Shown one piece after another: positions 1 through 7,491 of a stretch of DNA of 64,000 nt. The translations under genes and the position numbers were made by a program. The notes below the pieces were generated by a model that saw nothing but the letters and a program-made list of their open reading frames with translations, was not told the origin of the DNA and searched no databases. The stretch spans positions 15,051-79,050 of the forward strand of contig JASFMY010000013.1 in NCBI GenBank assembly GCA_050117315.1, in the 5' to 3' direction. The DNA comes from JANQIV01 sp050117315 (GTDB taxonomy: Bacteria > Bacteroidota > Ignavibacteria > Ignavibacteriales > Melioribacteraceae). Within the stretch, counting starts at the first letter, position 1. Each line of letters starts with the position of its first letter.

Positions 1-12
1 TAAAAGTTAGGC

Positions 13-113
13 TTGTCATTCCCGCATGTAGTTAGCCTGCCTTGGCGGCAGACAGGCGGGGATCTATTATGCAGTATGTTTGGATTCCCGATATAAGCAT
101 TCGGGAATGACAA
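13..113. repeat. Inverted-repeat element, GTCATTCCCG type
   Basis: The ends TTGTCATTCCCG (13-24) and CGGGAATGACAA (102-113) are perfect 12-bp inverted copies. The interior holds a second palindromic piece rich in GCCTGCC/GGCAGACAGGC. A degenerate relative with the same GTCATTCCC, CGGGAATCT and AGATCCCG pieces lies at 26965-27036. It looks like a small non-coding palindromic element next to the first gene; no reading frame is evident. Confidence 0.6.
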
Positions 114-141
114 AAGGAAAAAAATTACAAAGGAAAATAAA

Positions 142-783
142 ATGAAATCACTTAAAAGAATTGCACTGCTGACAATATTTATTGGATCAGTTTTTGCGCA
201 AACTGTTTACGAATTACCTTTTGCATCCGAGGGAAATGTAATTGAACTGTCTGTAGCAAATACTTCCGATCAAGAAAATTTTACAGGTAAAATTGAGATA
301 AACAGCCAGCCTGGTTGGATAAAATTTTCTCAAAATAATTATTCATTTGATGAAATTCTTTCCGGCGAAGAGAGTACAGCCGTATTTGAATTTGATGTTG
401 ATGAAGAAGCGCCGGTAAACAATGAAGCCGAAATTGTCTTCGGCATTTTAGGTAAAGATAATCAGCAATGGCAGAAGACAATTAAAGTGACAGTGCTGCC
501 GCCGGATAACTTTGAGCTGTTCCAGAATTACCCGAATCCTTTTAATCCTTCAACTATTATAAGTTACCAATTACCGGAAGAAGGAAAAGTGACATTAAAG
601 ATTTATAACATTCTAGGAGAGCAAGTAAAGGAACTAGTAAACGAAACAAAAAAGCCGGGCTTACACAAAGTAAACTGGAATGCTTCTAATCTTGCAAGCG
701 GAATGTATGTTTATTCAATTTATGCAGAACTTAACAACGGTGAAAAACAATTGCAGAAAAAGAAAATGCTGCTGGTGAAATAA
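142..783 (+). CDS. Short secreted protein with Type IX secretion sorting domain
   Basis: 213 residues. Residues 1-20 form a classic signal peptide ending FAQ. Residues ~22-120 are a beta-rich Ig-like segment (alternating hydrophobics, an SQPGWIKF strand) of no family I can name. Residues ~125-213 are the T9SS type A C-terminal domain: FELFQNYPNPFNPST, an ILGEQV strand, the SGMYVYSI turn and a basic tail ending LLVK. Such proteins are exported by Sec, passed through the T9SS and anchored at or released from the surface after cleavage of this domain. AAAGGA precedes the ATG. For a T9SS cargo it is very short, so it may be the two ends of a once larger protein. The sorting-domain assignment is firm; the cargo function is unknown. 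Confidence 0.8.
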   Translation: MKSLKRIALLTIFIGSVFAQTVYELPFASEGNVIELSVANTSDQENFTGKIEINSQPGWIKFSQNNYSFDEILSGEESTAVFEFDVDEEAPVNNEAEIVFGILGKDNQQWQKTIKVTVLPPDNFELFQNYPNPFNPSTIISYQLPEEGKVTLKIYNILGEQVKELVNETKKPGLHKVNWNASNLASGMYVYSIYAELNNGEKQLQKKKMLLVK

Positions 784-790
784 ATAAGTA

Positions 791-813
791 GGACGGACAG
801 GCTGTCTGTCCTT
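791..813 (+). terminator. Possible terminator hairpin after the T9SS gene
   Basis: GGACGGACAG and CTGTCTGTCC pair with one G-U wobble, 8 bases after the stop codon, followed by TTAT. The U-run is weak and the loop is tight, so this is a candidate only. Confidence 0.35.
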
Positions 814-881
814 ATAATCAAATATTGAAATCAGTATAAATTTGGACAGATTATTTAACACAACTTTAGAGGTCAATTATT

Positions 882-1642
882 ATGAATAATTTTGTGAAAA
901 TAATTGTAATAATTTTTTTTTAGCATCGATTAATCCAGCTCAAGAATATAGTACAGCAGATACAATTTCTTACAATTATTTGAACTTTCATCAAAAACAT
1001 AGTGATAGTTTACATGGGCAAAATTATTTTTTAGAGTATATATTTAATTATCCGGATATCAAGAACAACAAAATTATAATGGAAATTGTAACAAAATTCA
1101 TATTTGGTAAAGAAGTGCCTCCTTCCAATGTTGCTGCATTTATAAAAAAAAGTGTGAATAGCTATAAAAAGATGTTGATCGAAGAGGGTTCTATTGCACC
1201 CTATTATGATGAACGTAGGGTAAAGGTAATTTATAATAGCAACGGTTTGTTAACTTTAAGTTGCAAAGAAGTGTTGTCATATGGTCAGATTCATCCGCAA
1301 ACTACTACTAAGTTCAAGTGCTTTGATTTAAGTCAATCTAAACAAATGGAACTATATGATTTATTTCAAGATAATTTTTCAACAGAATTATTGAAAATCG
1401 CCGAAGAACAATTCTACATGCAATTGGCATTGGATAAAACCAAAAGTCTAAAGGAACAGGATTTTAGGTTTACCGACAATAAATTTAGATTGAATGATAA
1501 CTTTTATATAAATACTGATGGGCTGCATTTTTATTACAATAACTACGAAATAAGGGCCTATGGTTATGGACCAACAGATTTAGTAATTCCTTGGTCAAAA
1601 ATAGAACATCTTTTGAAAGAAAATATTAAAAAAAGCATATAA
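882..1642 (+). CDS. DUF3298-like secreted protein, frameshifted in the signal peptide
   Basis: The body (about 980-1642) resembles the DUF3298/RsiV-type extracytoplasmic domain. Its C-terminal part reads FRLNDNFYINTDGLHFYYN, then a YEIRAYGYGP segment and IPWSKI, a pattern known from this family. The reading frame is open upstream to ~920 and would continue a signal peptide, but the only good start, ATG at 882, is in another frame. The two join if one T is added to the nine-T run at 913-921, giving a leader MNNFVKIIVIIFFFLASINPAQ. As written, the ATG frame stops at 921. Either this is a slipped homopolymer (sequencing error or phase-variable tract), or translation starts at a TTG at 980 and makes a non-exported protein. 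The function of the domain is not known here. Confidence 0.6.
913..921 (+). other. Nine-T homopolymer at the frameshift
   Basis: The T run lies inside the codons of the predicted signal-peptide hydrophobic core. One more T would restore a single frame from 882 to 1642. Confidence 0.6.
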
Positions 1643-1647
1643 CAAGT

Positions 1648-1740
1648 GTTGCAAGCGGAATGTATGTTTATTCAATTTACACCGAACTGAACAACGGAGA
1701 GAAACAATTGCAAAGAAAGAAAATGCTGCTGGTGAAGTAG
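1648..1740 (+). pseudogene. Remnant of a T9SS C-terminal domain
   Basis: In frame 1648-1740 the DNA encodes VASGMYVYSI, then a YTELNNGEKQLQRKKMLLVK tail and a TAG stop. This matches the last 31 residues of the 142-783 gene nearly residue for residue, and the DNA is close to identical. Nothing upstream in that frame continues the domain: the DUF3298-like gene stops 5 bases before. It is the tail of a paralogous T9SS gene whose body was lost or replaced. Confidence 0.75.
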
Positions 1741-1846
1741 AATCAAGAAACAAGTTTCAAGTATCAAGATAAAAGATAAAACCTCATAAGAACATTTCCC
1801 TTAATAAGGAGAAAGATAATGGTGAAGGTCGGGTTGGTAAAATGAA

Positions 1847-2035
1847 AAGAAATAATAAACTACCGTTAAGAAATTATAAACCGTCGCAAGGAACCGACAT
1901 ACTACTACAAAGAAATAGTATCCCATCACCAGGAAATTATAACCAACCTCAAAGAAATGATATACTATCATCAAGAAATCATTGCCGACCGGCAGGAAAT
2001 CATATCCCACCACTAAGAAATGATATCCCGCCGGT
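1847..2035. repeat. Nine tandem 21-bp degenerate repeats
   Basis: Units start at 1847, 1868, 1889, 1910, 1931, 1952, 1973, 1994 and 2015. Consensus is roughly A(A/G)GAAATNATATCCCACCACT. The period is a multiple of 3, so both strands stay open. The minus strand reads heptads of the kind FLVVGYD/FLPVGND, and the plus strand reads RN..P heptads. No unique spacers separate the units, so it is not a CRISPR array. Whether it is translated cannot be told. Confidence 0.8.
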
Positions 2036-2093
2036 AGTTTATCAATACTAAGCACCGGCCTTTTATTAATTAAATTAATTTGGGAGGAAAATC

Positions 2094-2222
2094 ATGACTT
2101 CATTAAAACCCATCAATCAAATCATTTCCGAATCAGATGTACTTATTACTAATGCATTATCCGGGGTAAATCAATATTACGAACCTTGGGGAAATTCTCG
2201 AACTCTGTTCCGTAAGCAGTAG
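2094..2222 (+). CDS. Small ORF with good ribosome binding site
   Basis: Encodes 42 residues (MTSLKPINQIISESDVLITN then a tail ending LFRKQ), preceded by GGGAGGAAAATC, one of the better Shine-Dalgarno sites in the window. No family recognised. It lies 58 bp after the 21-bp array and ends just before a GTTTTGCCTT/AAGGCAAAAC hairpin. It may be the 5' end of a truncated gene or a genuine small protein. Confidence 0.35.
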   Translation: MTSLKPINQIISESDVLITNALSGVNQYYEPWGNSRTLFRKQ

Positions 2223-2240
2223 GGAACACTTCTTATCCGC

Positions 2241-2271
2241 AGTTTTGCCTTCGCGAAGCTAAGGCAAAACG
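2241..2271. repeat. Palindromic hairpin element
   Basis: GTTTTGCCTT and AAGGCAAAAC form a perfect 10-bp stem around a CGCGAAGCT loop. Outer TCCGC...GCGGA arms extend it towards the end of the sigma-factor gene. It is placed to act as a terminator between the convergent genes, but lacks a clear U-run. Confidence 0.5.
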
Positions 2272-2276
2272 GGGAG

Positions 2277-2822
2277 CTAACGCGAAGGCGGATTAAAATA
2301 TTTTCTCAGGATTTCGAAAGCCTTAGACATTCGTTTCTCAACGGCTTTAATAGATATGGCACAAATCACCGCTATTTCCTCATACTTATATCCTTCAACC
2401 CGACTCAATATATAAACAGTTTTAAGTTTCTCCGGCAGAAGTTTCAATGCATTTTGTAAATCAATTTCTGTATCCAATTGTTTTTCATTGTTGGTTGAAT
2501 TTGTGAACTCTACTTCCTCAAGAGAAATGTTTTTTGTTGAGGCTAATTTTATGTGATTGATTATTGAATTGGAAAGCGACTTATATAGATATGATTTAAT
2601 TGATTTGTCCGGGTTTAATTTTTCTCTCATCTGCCAAACTTTGAAAAAAATTTCTTGAACAAGATCGCGGGATGTTTCAATCGAATTGGTTCTGTAGTAA
2701 GCAAAGCGAATTAGTTTATCGAAATACTTGTAATATAATTTTCTAAAAGCTTCTTTATCACTTTGTTTTATCCCTTTTATTAACTCTGAATCAACAAGGT
2801 CATTTTCTTTTGCTTTAGGCAT
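2277..2822 (-). CDS. ECF-family RNA polymerase sigma factor (orphan)
   Basis: 181 residues. The region-2 block (residues ~23-90) contains YFDKLIRFAYYRT, DLVQEIFFKVW and KSYLYKSLSN. The region-4 block (~125-178) contains LLPEKLKTVYILSRVEGYKYEEIA and the KAVEKRMSKA recognition helix. This is the FecI-like organisation common in Bacteroidota. It redirects RNA polymerase to a small regulon. Unlike the other ECF genes in this window, it has no anti-sigma or FecR gene beside it. An exonuclease gene lies 33 bp upstream on the same strand and may be co-transcribed. What it responds to cannot be inferred. Confidence 0.85.
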   Translation of the reverse strand: MPKAKENDLVDSELIKGIKQSDKEAFRKLYYKYFDKLIRFAYYRTNSIETSRDLVQEIFFKVWQMREKLNPDKSIKSYLYKSLSNSIINHIKLASTKNISLEEVEFTNSTNNEKQLDTEIDLQNALKLLPEKLKTVYILSRVEGYKYEEIAVICAISIKAVEKRMSKAFEILRKYFNPPSR

Positions 2823-2855
2823 TATAATAATCTTTTTTACATTGATTTTTATTGG

Positions 2856-3539
2856 TCAAAAGTTCAGATGTTCATCCCAAATTTTATAAAGCTCGTAAGT
2901 TGCTTTAACATCCTTACCGTTATAAATGGCAATGTCTTTAATTCTGCCGGCACGGTACAGCTCGTTTACTTCCATGCCTGTTATTTCTTTAGACTTAGGC
3001 GATTCAATACCGAAAGCCCTGCAATAAAAATCGAGATTAAATTTTCTCATCAACCCGTGAAATGTAAATTGTTCAAGCAAGTCAACGTGAGTAGTTGAAT
3101 AATACCTGTTGCCAAGCAGGTTTACAGACGGCTTTATTCTGAGTATCGCAGAACGCAGCATTAAAAAGGGTATATCAAACATCCGCCCGTTGAATGTAAT
3201 TGCCTGATCGGCTTTTTTTATGAATTTCCAGAACAGTTTAATAATCTTTTCTTCGGAATGGGATTCATATTTTATCTTATCGTCTTTAACTTCCCATTTA
3301 TCGTTTTCACCTTCAAACAGAACTAAAGTGTTTTCTGTTTCGGTATTCATCATTGCTATGGAAACTATTCTTGCAGTGAAGGGATAGAGATTTAGATAGC
3401 GAATTGCTTCGTCTTTTTTCTCCCGGCGTAATTCTTCGTCTTTTTCTTTTTCAACATACCGAAGAAGTAATTCTTGTTGGGATTCGTGAAGAGATTCAAA
3501 ATCGTACCCGACAGTTTCGATGTCAAAGACCAATTTCAA
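2856..3539 (-). CDS. 3'-5' exonuclease, PolB-exonuclease-like
   Basis: 227 residues. It starts MKLVFDIETVG, the Exo I motif with the metal-binding Asp and Glu. AITFNGRMFDIPFL in the middle is Exo II, and IAIYNGKDVKATYELY near the C-terminus is Exo III. This matches the predicted exonucleases related to the DNA polymerase B proofreading domain (DnaQ/RNase T superfamily). It likely removes nucleotides from 3' ends of DNA or RNA in the cytoplasm; the substrate is not known. Followed by the orphan sigma-factor gene. Confidence 0.75.
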   Translation of the reverse strand: MKLVFDIETVGYDFESLHESQQELLLRYVEKEKDEELRREKKDEAIRYLNLYPFTARIVSIAMMNTETENTLVLFEGENDKWEVKDDKIKYESHSEEKIIKLFWKFIKKADQAITFNGRMFDIPFLMLRSAILRIKPSVNLLGNRYYSTTHVDLLEQFTFHGLMRKFNLDFYCRAFGIESPKSKEITGMEVNELYRAGRIKDIAIYNGKDVKATYELYKIWDEHLNF

Positions 3540-3614
3540 TTTGAGCGCCTCATTTGTGATTCAAATCAAAATTATCAATAATTCCTTTAACTAACAATAC
3601 AATTTAATTATGGA

Positions 3615-4292
3615 TTATTGCTCCTTTATATATTTCTTTAATATTTCCTGAAGCGTGATGTTTTTCTCACTATTAAAAATATTGAAATGAAAATTGTACA
3701 ATTTGCTCAACGATGCCAATAGCGGAAATTTTTCATTGCTAGTTAAAGGACTGGTAAATAGCCGATGAATATCAACAAACGTCGAAGTAATTTTATTTAT
3801 TTCGTCATACCCTTTAGTTGTAAGTTTTACCCTTTTTGAACGCTTGTCGTTTGGGTCTTCAAAATCTTCAACTAATTCGTTTTTGATTAGTCTCTTTATC
3901 ACTTCAATTCCCGACGACATCTCAGTAACATTAAAACTGATGATCTCTCTTTTTTTCATGCTTCCATTTTCTTTTAAATAAAGCAAAAAATGAATATCAT
4001 CAATACTGACTAATTTAGTCCCGTCAGTTGCCTTCTTTACGTAGAACTTTATTAATCTATGCATATTTAGAAGAATAAAGCTAATCTGGTCATCAATATT
4101 GCCATGTATAAATGAACTGGTTTCCTCGTCACTAAAGTCATCAGTCGAGTAACTTCTCTTACTACTTTCGTGATTATATAACCATAGTGCAAAAACTTGC
4201 AAATCGAAATTTGATTCCGAAGTTGATTTAAAGTATTCCTTATAAGCCTCATGTAAACTATTTAAATCAGTGAATATTTTCTCATCATTCAT
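3615..4292 (-). CDS. MarR-family transcriptional regulator
   Basis: 225 residues, longer than the usual ~150 because of an N-terminal extension. The winged-helix region spans ~95-165: IHFLLYLKENGSMKKREIIS, an IKRLIKNELVEDFEDPNDKR wing with the typical DxxDKR motif, then LTTKGYDEI. It is transcribed away from the MacA/MacB-like efflux operon. The 150 bp between them contains palindromic sites (4331-4346, 4394-4409) that are likely its operators. It probably represses the efflux operon and itself until a small toxic ligand binds. Regulator assignment is firm; the ligand is unknown. Confidence 0.8.
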   Translation of the reverse strand: MNDEKIFTDLNSLHEAYKEYFKSTSESNFDLQVFALWLYNHESSKRSYSTDDFSDEETSSFIHGNIDDQISFILLNMHRLIKFYVKKATDGTKLVSIDDIHFLLYLKENGSMKKREIISFNVTEMSSGIEVIKRLIKNELVEDFEDPNDKRSKRVKLTTKGYDEINKITSTFVDIHRLFTSPLTSNEKFPLLASLSKLYNFHFNIFNSEKNITLQEILKKYIKEQ

Positions 4293-4330
4293 AATTTCCT
4301 CAGAGTATTGGTCTAAAAATAATAAGTTTT

Positions 4331-4409
4331 ACTACGATATCATAGTTATTTTTAATTTTTCAGTTGATATCGGACAATAAAACATGTAATTTTAGTATGT
4401 TATCATAGT
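4331..4409. promoter_or_regulatory. Operator cluster between MarR gene and efflux operon
   Basis: ACTACGATATCATAGT (4331-4346) is a near-perfect 16-bp palindrome. AGTATGTTATCATAGT (4394-4409) shares its TATCATAGT half. A GATATC core also occurs at 4366-4371. The main sites are 63 bp apart, about six helical turns, between divergent start codons at 4292 and 4443. Binding by the MarR protein is inferred from position and symmetry. Confidence 0.55.
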
Positions 4410-4442
4410 AATTATATTTGCAGATTATGTTTTTGGTCTAAA

Positions 4443-5516
4443 ATGAAAAAATTTATAATTATTTTTATACCCATTATACTTATTTCAATAAGCACATATT
4501 TTTATGTATTTTCTCAAGATAGTGAAAGCTCCGAAATATCCGGTTATCCCACTTTCACAGTTCAAAAAAAGACTTTAGGACAATCAGTGGTTGCAACAAG
4601 CATACTAAAATCTAAAGTTGGTGCAGAGGTAAAAGTTGGAGCTCAGGTTTCAGGAATCGTGAAAGAGCTTTATGTTGAAATCGGATCAAAAGTAAAAAAG
4701 GATTATCTCCTAGCGAAAATTGATCCCGGTGTTTACCAGGCTAACTTGGATCAAGCCTCTGCGTTAAAAGAAGTTGCATACACGGAAAAGAAATATGCAG
4801 AAATTGAACTTACACGGGCAAAAGAACTCTTCGGACGAAAAGTTATTTCCGATCAGCAATTAGAAAAAGCTTTACAAAACTTTGATCTCTCATGTGCAAA
4901 ATTAAAACAAGCAGAAGCTGACTACAGTCATGCAGCTCTACAGCTAAGTTACACGGAAATAACATCTCCAATTAGCGGGGTTGTCTCTTCAATAACTACT
5001 CAAAAAGGTGAAACTGTAGCCGCAAGTTTTGCTGCTCCTACTTTTGTAACAATTATTGATTTAAAAAGACTCGAACTTTGGGCTTATGTAGATGAAACAG
5101 ACATAGGCAGAATAAAGCCAGATCAGAAAGTTTTATTTACAGTTGATACTTACCCGGGAGAACTTTTTGACGGAACCGTTGAGACAATTTATCCTAAAGC
5201 AGAAATTACGAATAATGTTGTCAACTACATCACTGTCATAAAAATAAAACATCGTGAAGACAAAATTCTTAGGCCGGAGATGACCGCTAATGCTCAGATT
5301 TTTATGGATTTAAAAGAAGACATATTAACAATCCCTAAGCGGGCAGTAAAAAGCGAAAACGGAAAAATGTTTGTTAATGTTCTAAACAACGAAAGTGTTG
5401 AAAAGAGATTCATAAAAACCGGAATTAGCGATAAAAAATACTATGAAGTTTTATCGGGATTAGCTGAAAAAGATAAAGTGATTTTGGGAGATGCTGTCCC
5501 TTCGGAACTAAATTAA
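4443..5516 (+). CDS. Efflux periplasmic adaptor, MacA/HlyD type
   Basis: 357 residues. N-terminal membrane anchor or signal (5-24). Then the lipoyl/biotinyl half-motif around GAQVSGIVKELYVEIGSKVKK, an alpha-helical hairpin (~100-165, Ala/Glu/Lys-rich), the second lipoyl half SPISGVVSSITTQKGETV, and beta-barrel domains. This is the order of membrane-fusion proteins that bridge an inner-membrane ABC transporter to an outer-membrane channel. First gene of a four-gene operon: the ATPase starts 13 bp downstream. No outer-membrane TolC homologue lies in the window. No clear Shine-Dalgarno precedes the ATG. Confidence 0.85.
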   Translation: MKKFIIIFIPIILISISTYFYVFSQDSESSEISGYPTFTVQKKTLGQSVVATSILKSKVGAEVKVGAQVSGIVKELYVEIGSKVKKDYLLAKIDPGVYQANLDQASALKEVAYTEKKYAEIELTRAKELFGRKVISDQQLEKALQNFDLSCAKLKQAEADYSHAALQLSYTEITSPISGVVSSITTQKGETVAASFAAPTFVTIIDLKRLELWAYVDETDIGRIKPDQKVLFTVDTYPGELFDGTVETIYPKAEITNNVVNYITVIKIKHREDKILRPEMTANAQIFMDLKEDILTIPKRAVKSENGKMFVNVLNNESVEKRFIKTGISDKKYYEVLSGLAEKDKVILGDAVPSELN

Positions 5517-5529
5517 TAACGGAGGAAAA

Positions 5530-6228
5530 ATGATATTTATTAAAAATCTGTATAAGTCGTATAAAAAAAACAATTCAAATACAGTTAATGCTATAGACGA
5601 TGTTAGTCTGCAAATCGAAAAAGGGGAATTCGTTGCTATAGTGGGACCGTCCGGATCAGGAAAATCAACACTCATGAATATTATGGGTTTAATTGATGTC
5701 CCGGATTCCGGTATTTATGAAATTGAAGGGAAGGAAGTATCGAAATTAGGGATTGACGAACTTGCAGAAATTAGAAATAAAAAAATCGGATTTGTATTTC
5801 AACAGTTTCATTTACTTCCCAAAACTACTGCAAAAGATAATGTTGAACTACCATTGATTTATTCTAAAAGGACAAAAATCACAGGCCTTTCCGAAAAAGC
5901 TTTGAGCATGGTTGGGCTTGCAAAAAGAATAAATCATACTCCGTCTGAATTATCCGGGGGCCAGCAGCAGAGGGTTGCAATTGCAAGGGCTTTGGTAAAC
6001 GAACCGGAAATAATTTTGGCAGATGAACCAACCGGGAACCTGGATTCAAAATCCGGAAGTGAGGTTATGAATATATTTAAAGAATTGAACTCAAACGGGA
6101 AAACCGTAATTCTAATTACACACGATTTGGAAATTGCTTCGTATGCTAACAGAATAATAAAAATTGTTGATGGTAAAATCACTGAAGAAACAACTAACAA
6201 ACCTGAAGAACTCATTGCCGGCAATTGA
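5530..6228 (+). CDS. ABC transporter ATP-binding protein, MacB/LolD type
   Basis: 232 residues, normal for a stand-alone ATPase. Walker A GPSGSGKST at 39-47, Q-loop VFQQFHLLP, signature LSGGQQQR at 141-148, Walker B IILADEPTG at 161-169, H-loop His198. The sequence is of the LolD/MacB subgroup, which powers mechanotransmission transporters rather than translocating substrate through the membrane. In E. coli MacB the ATPase is fused to the permease. Here it is a separate gene shared by two downstream permeases. GGAGG precedes the start. Confidence 0.9.
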   Translation: MIFIKNLYKSYKKNNSNTVNAIDDVSLQIEKGEFVAIVGPSGSGKSTLMNIMGLIDVPDSGIYEIEGKEVSKLGIDELAEIRNKKIGFVFQQFHLLPKTTAKDNVELPLIYSKRTKITGLSEKALSMVGLAKRINHTPSELSGGQQQRVAIARALVNEPEIILADEPTGNLDSKSGSEVMNIFKELNSNGKTVILITHDLEIASYANRIIKIVDGKITEETTNKPEELIAGN

Positions 6229-6270
6229 TTACTCAAATAATAATTCTTTAACAATGTTTTTAGGAGATAA

Positions 6271-7491
6271 ATGATGTTAAAAATGAAAATTATAAAAAGC
6301 GGGTTTAAGTCTGCATGGACTCACAAACTTAGAGCATTTTTTATGATACTTGGAATAATGATAGGTATAGCCGCACTCACGGTAATAATATCATTAGGCA
6401 AAGGAACTGAAGAGAAAGTAATGTCCCAAGTAAAAAAACTGTTTAGCTCCAATACAATTATAGTTGTTGCCGGTGCGGGTGAAATGGAAGGAAACGAAAA
6501 AAATTCATTACCTCCGGTTAATTTAAAAATTTCGGACATGGAAGAAATTGCTGATAATATTGAAAATATTATAGAGTGGGATGCCGTACAAATAGCGCCT
6601 GAAAAAGTAGCAAAATATAAAGGGCGAAATACTATTGTTACCGCTTCCGGACAAACTGCAACGGCGGAAGAAGTTTGGAACATTGTGTTAACTGACGGAA
6701 GATTTTTTACAGAGTCTGAAAATAAAAGTCTTGCCAGAGTTGCTCTAATTGCTCCAAATGTTCAGAAGGAATTATTCGGGGATTCGGACCCAATAGGAAA
6801 TCAAATCAAAATTGACAACATTCCCTTTCAAGTAATCGGAACTATTGCCCCACGCGGTATGGATCCGCATGGTATTGACAAAGACAGTGAAATAATAGTT
6901 CCCTTGAATACACTTTTAAGAAGAGTGGTAAACCTGGACTATTTAATGCTCGGTAAACTATTGGTTGCTGATGAAAGTATAATCAATTCAACCGCTGAGC
7001 AGGTCACTCAAAAGTTGCGCGAAACACATAACATAAGCGATAATGAGAATGATGATTTTATGGCAATAACTCCAGAGGCAGTAAAAGAAATGATAAAAGA
7101 GGCGAACAAAATGTTCAATCTTTATTTACCTATTGTTGCGGTTGTTTCGCTTTTGGTCGGAAGTATTGTAGTTGCAAATCTAATGTTAATCTCAGTTAAT
7201 GAAAGAATTAAGGAAATAGGTTTAAGAAAAGCTGTTGGTGCAAAATCCAAAGATATATTGACACAATTTTTAATTGAAACATCATCCATCACACTGTTCA
7301 GCGGATTTACGGGGGTTCTGGTCGGAATGATTATTCTAACACAAATTACAAAAATGATGGATTTACCCTTTACTGTTTCCTGGGTTACATTAACTGCATG
7401 TTTCGTTATCTCCACCTTTATTGGAGTGGTTTCAGGCATAGTGCCTGCAATGAGAGCGTCAAGATTAGAACCTGTTACATCGTTAAAATAA
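6271..7491 (+). CDS. MacB/FtsX-type ABC transporter permease (1)
   Basis: 406 residues. One N-terminal transmembrane helix (~15-40), a large periplasmic MacB-PCD domain (~45-265), and three C-terminal helices of the FtsX fold. A conserved NERIKEIGLRKAVGAKSKDI cytoplasmic coupling segment sits between helices 2 and 3. GGAG stands 4 and 7 bases before two adjacent ATGs (6271, 6274), so the exact start is uncertain by one residue. The next permease gene starts at the base after its stop. The two 406-residue permeases probably form a heterodimer. Confidence 0.85.
   Translation: MMLKMKIIKSGFKSAWTHKLRAFFMILGIMIGIAALTVIISLGKGTEEKVMSQVKKLFSSNTIIVVAGAGEMEGNEKNSLPPVNLKISDMEEIADNIENIIEWDAVQIAPEKVAKYKGRNTIVTASGQTATAEEVWNIVLTDGRFFTESENKSLARVALIAPNVQKELFGDSDPIGNQIKIDNIPFQVIGTIAPRGMDPHGIDKDSEIIVPLNTLLRRVVNLDYLMLGKLLVADESIINSTAEQVTQKLRETHNISDNENDDFMAITPEAVKEMIKEANKMFNLYLPIVAVVSLLVGSIVVANLMLISVNERIKEIGLRKAVGAKSKDILTQFLIETSSITLFSGFTGVLVGMIILTQITKMMDLPFTVSWVTLTACFVISTFIGVVSGIVPAMRASRLEPVTSLK

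Noticed and set aside
1847..2035. CRISPR-like array
   Set aside because: Repeats are contiguous without spacers and no cas genes are nearby.
1801..2055. 84-residue minus-strand ORF over the 21-bp array
   Set aside because: It is open only because the repeat unit is 21 bp. No ribosome site, and heptads look repetitive rather than structured.
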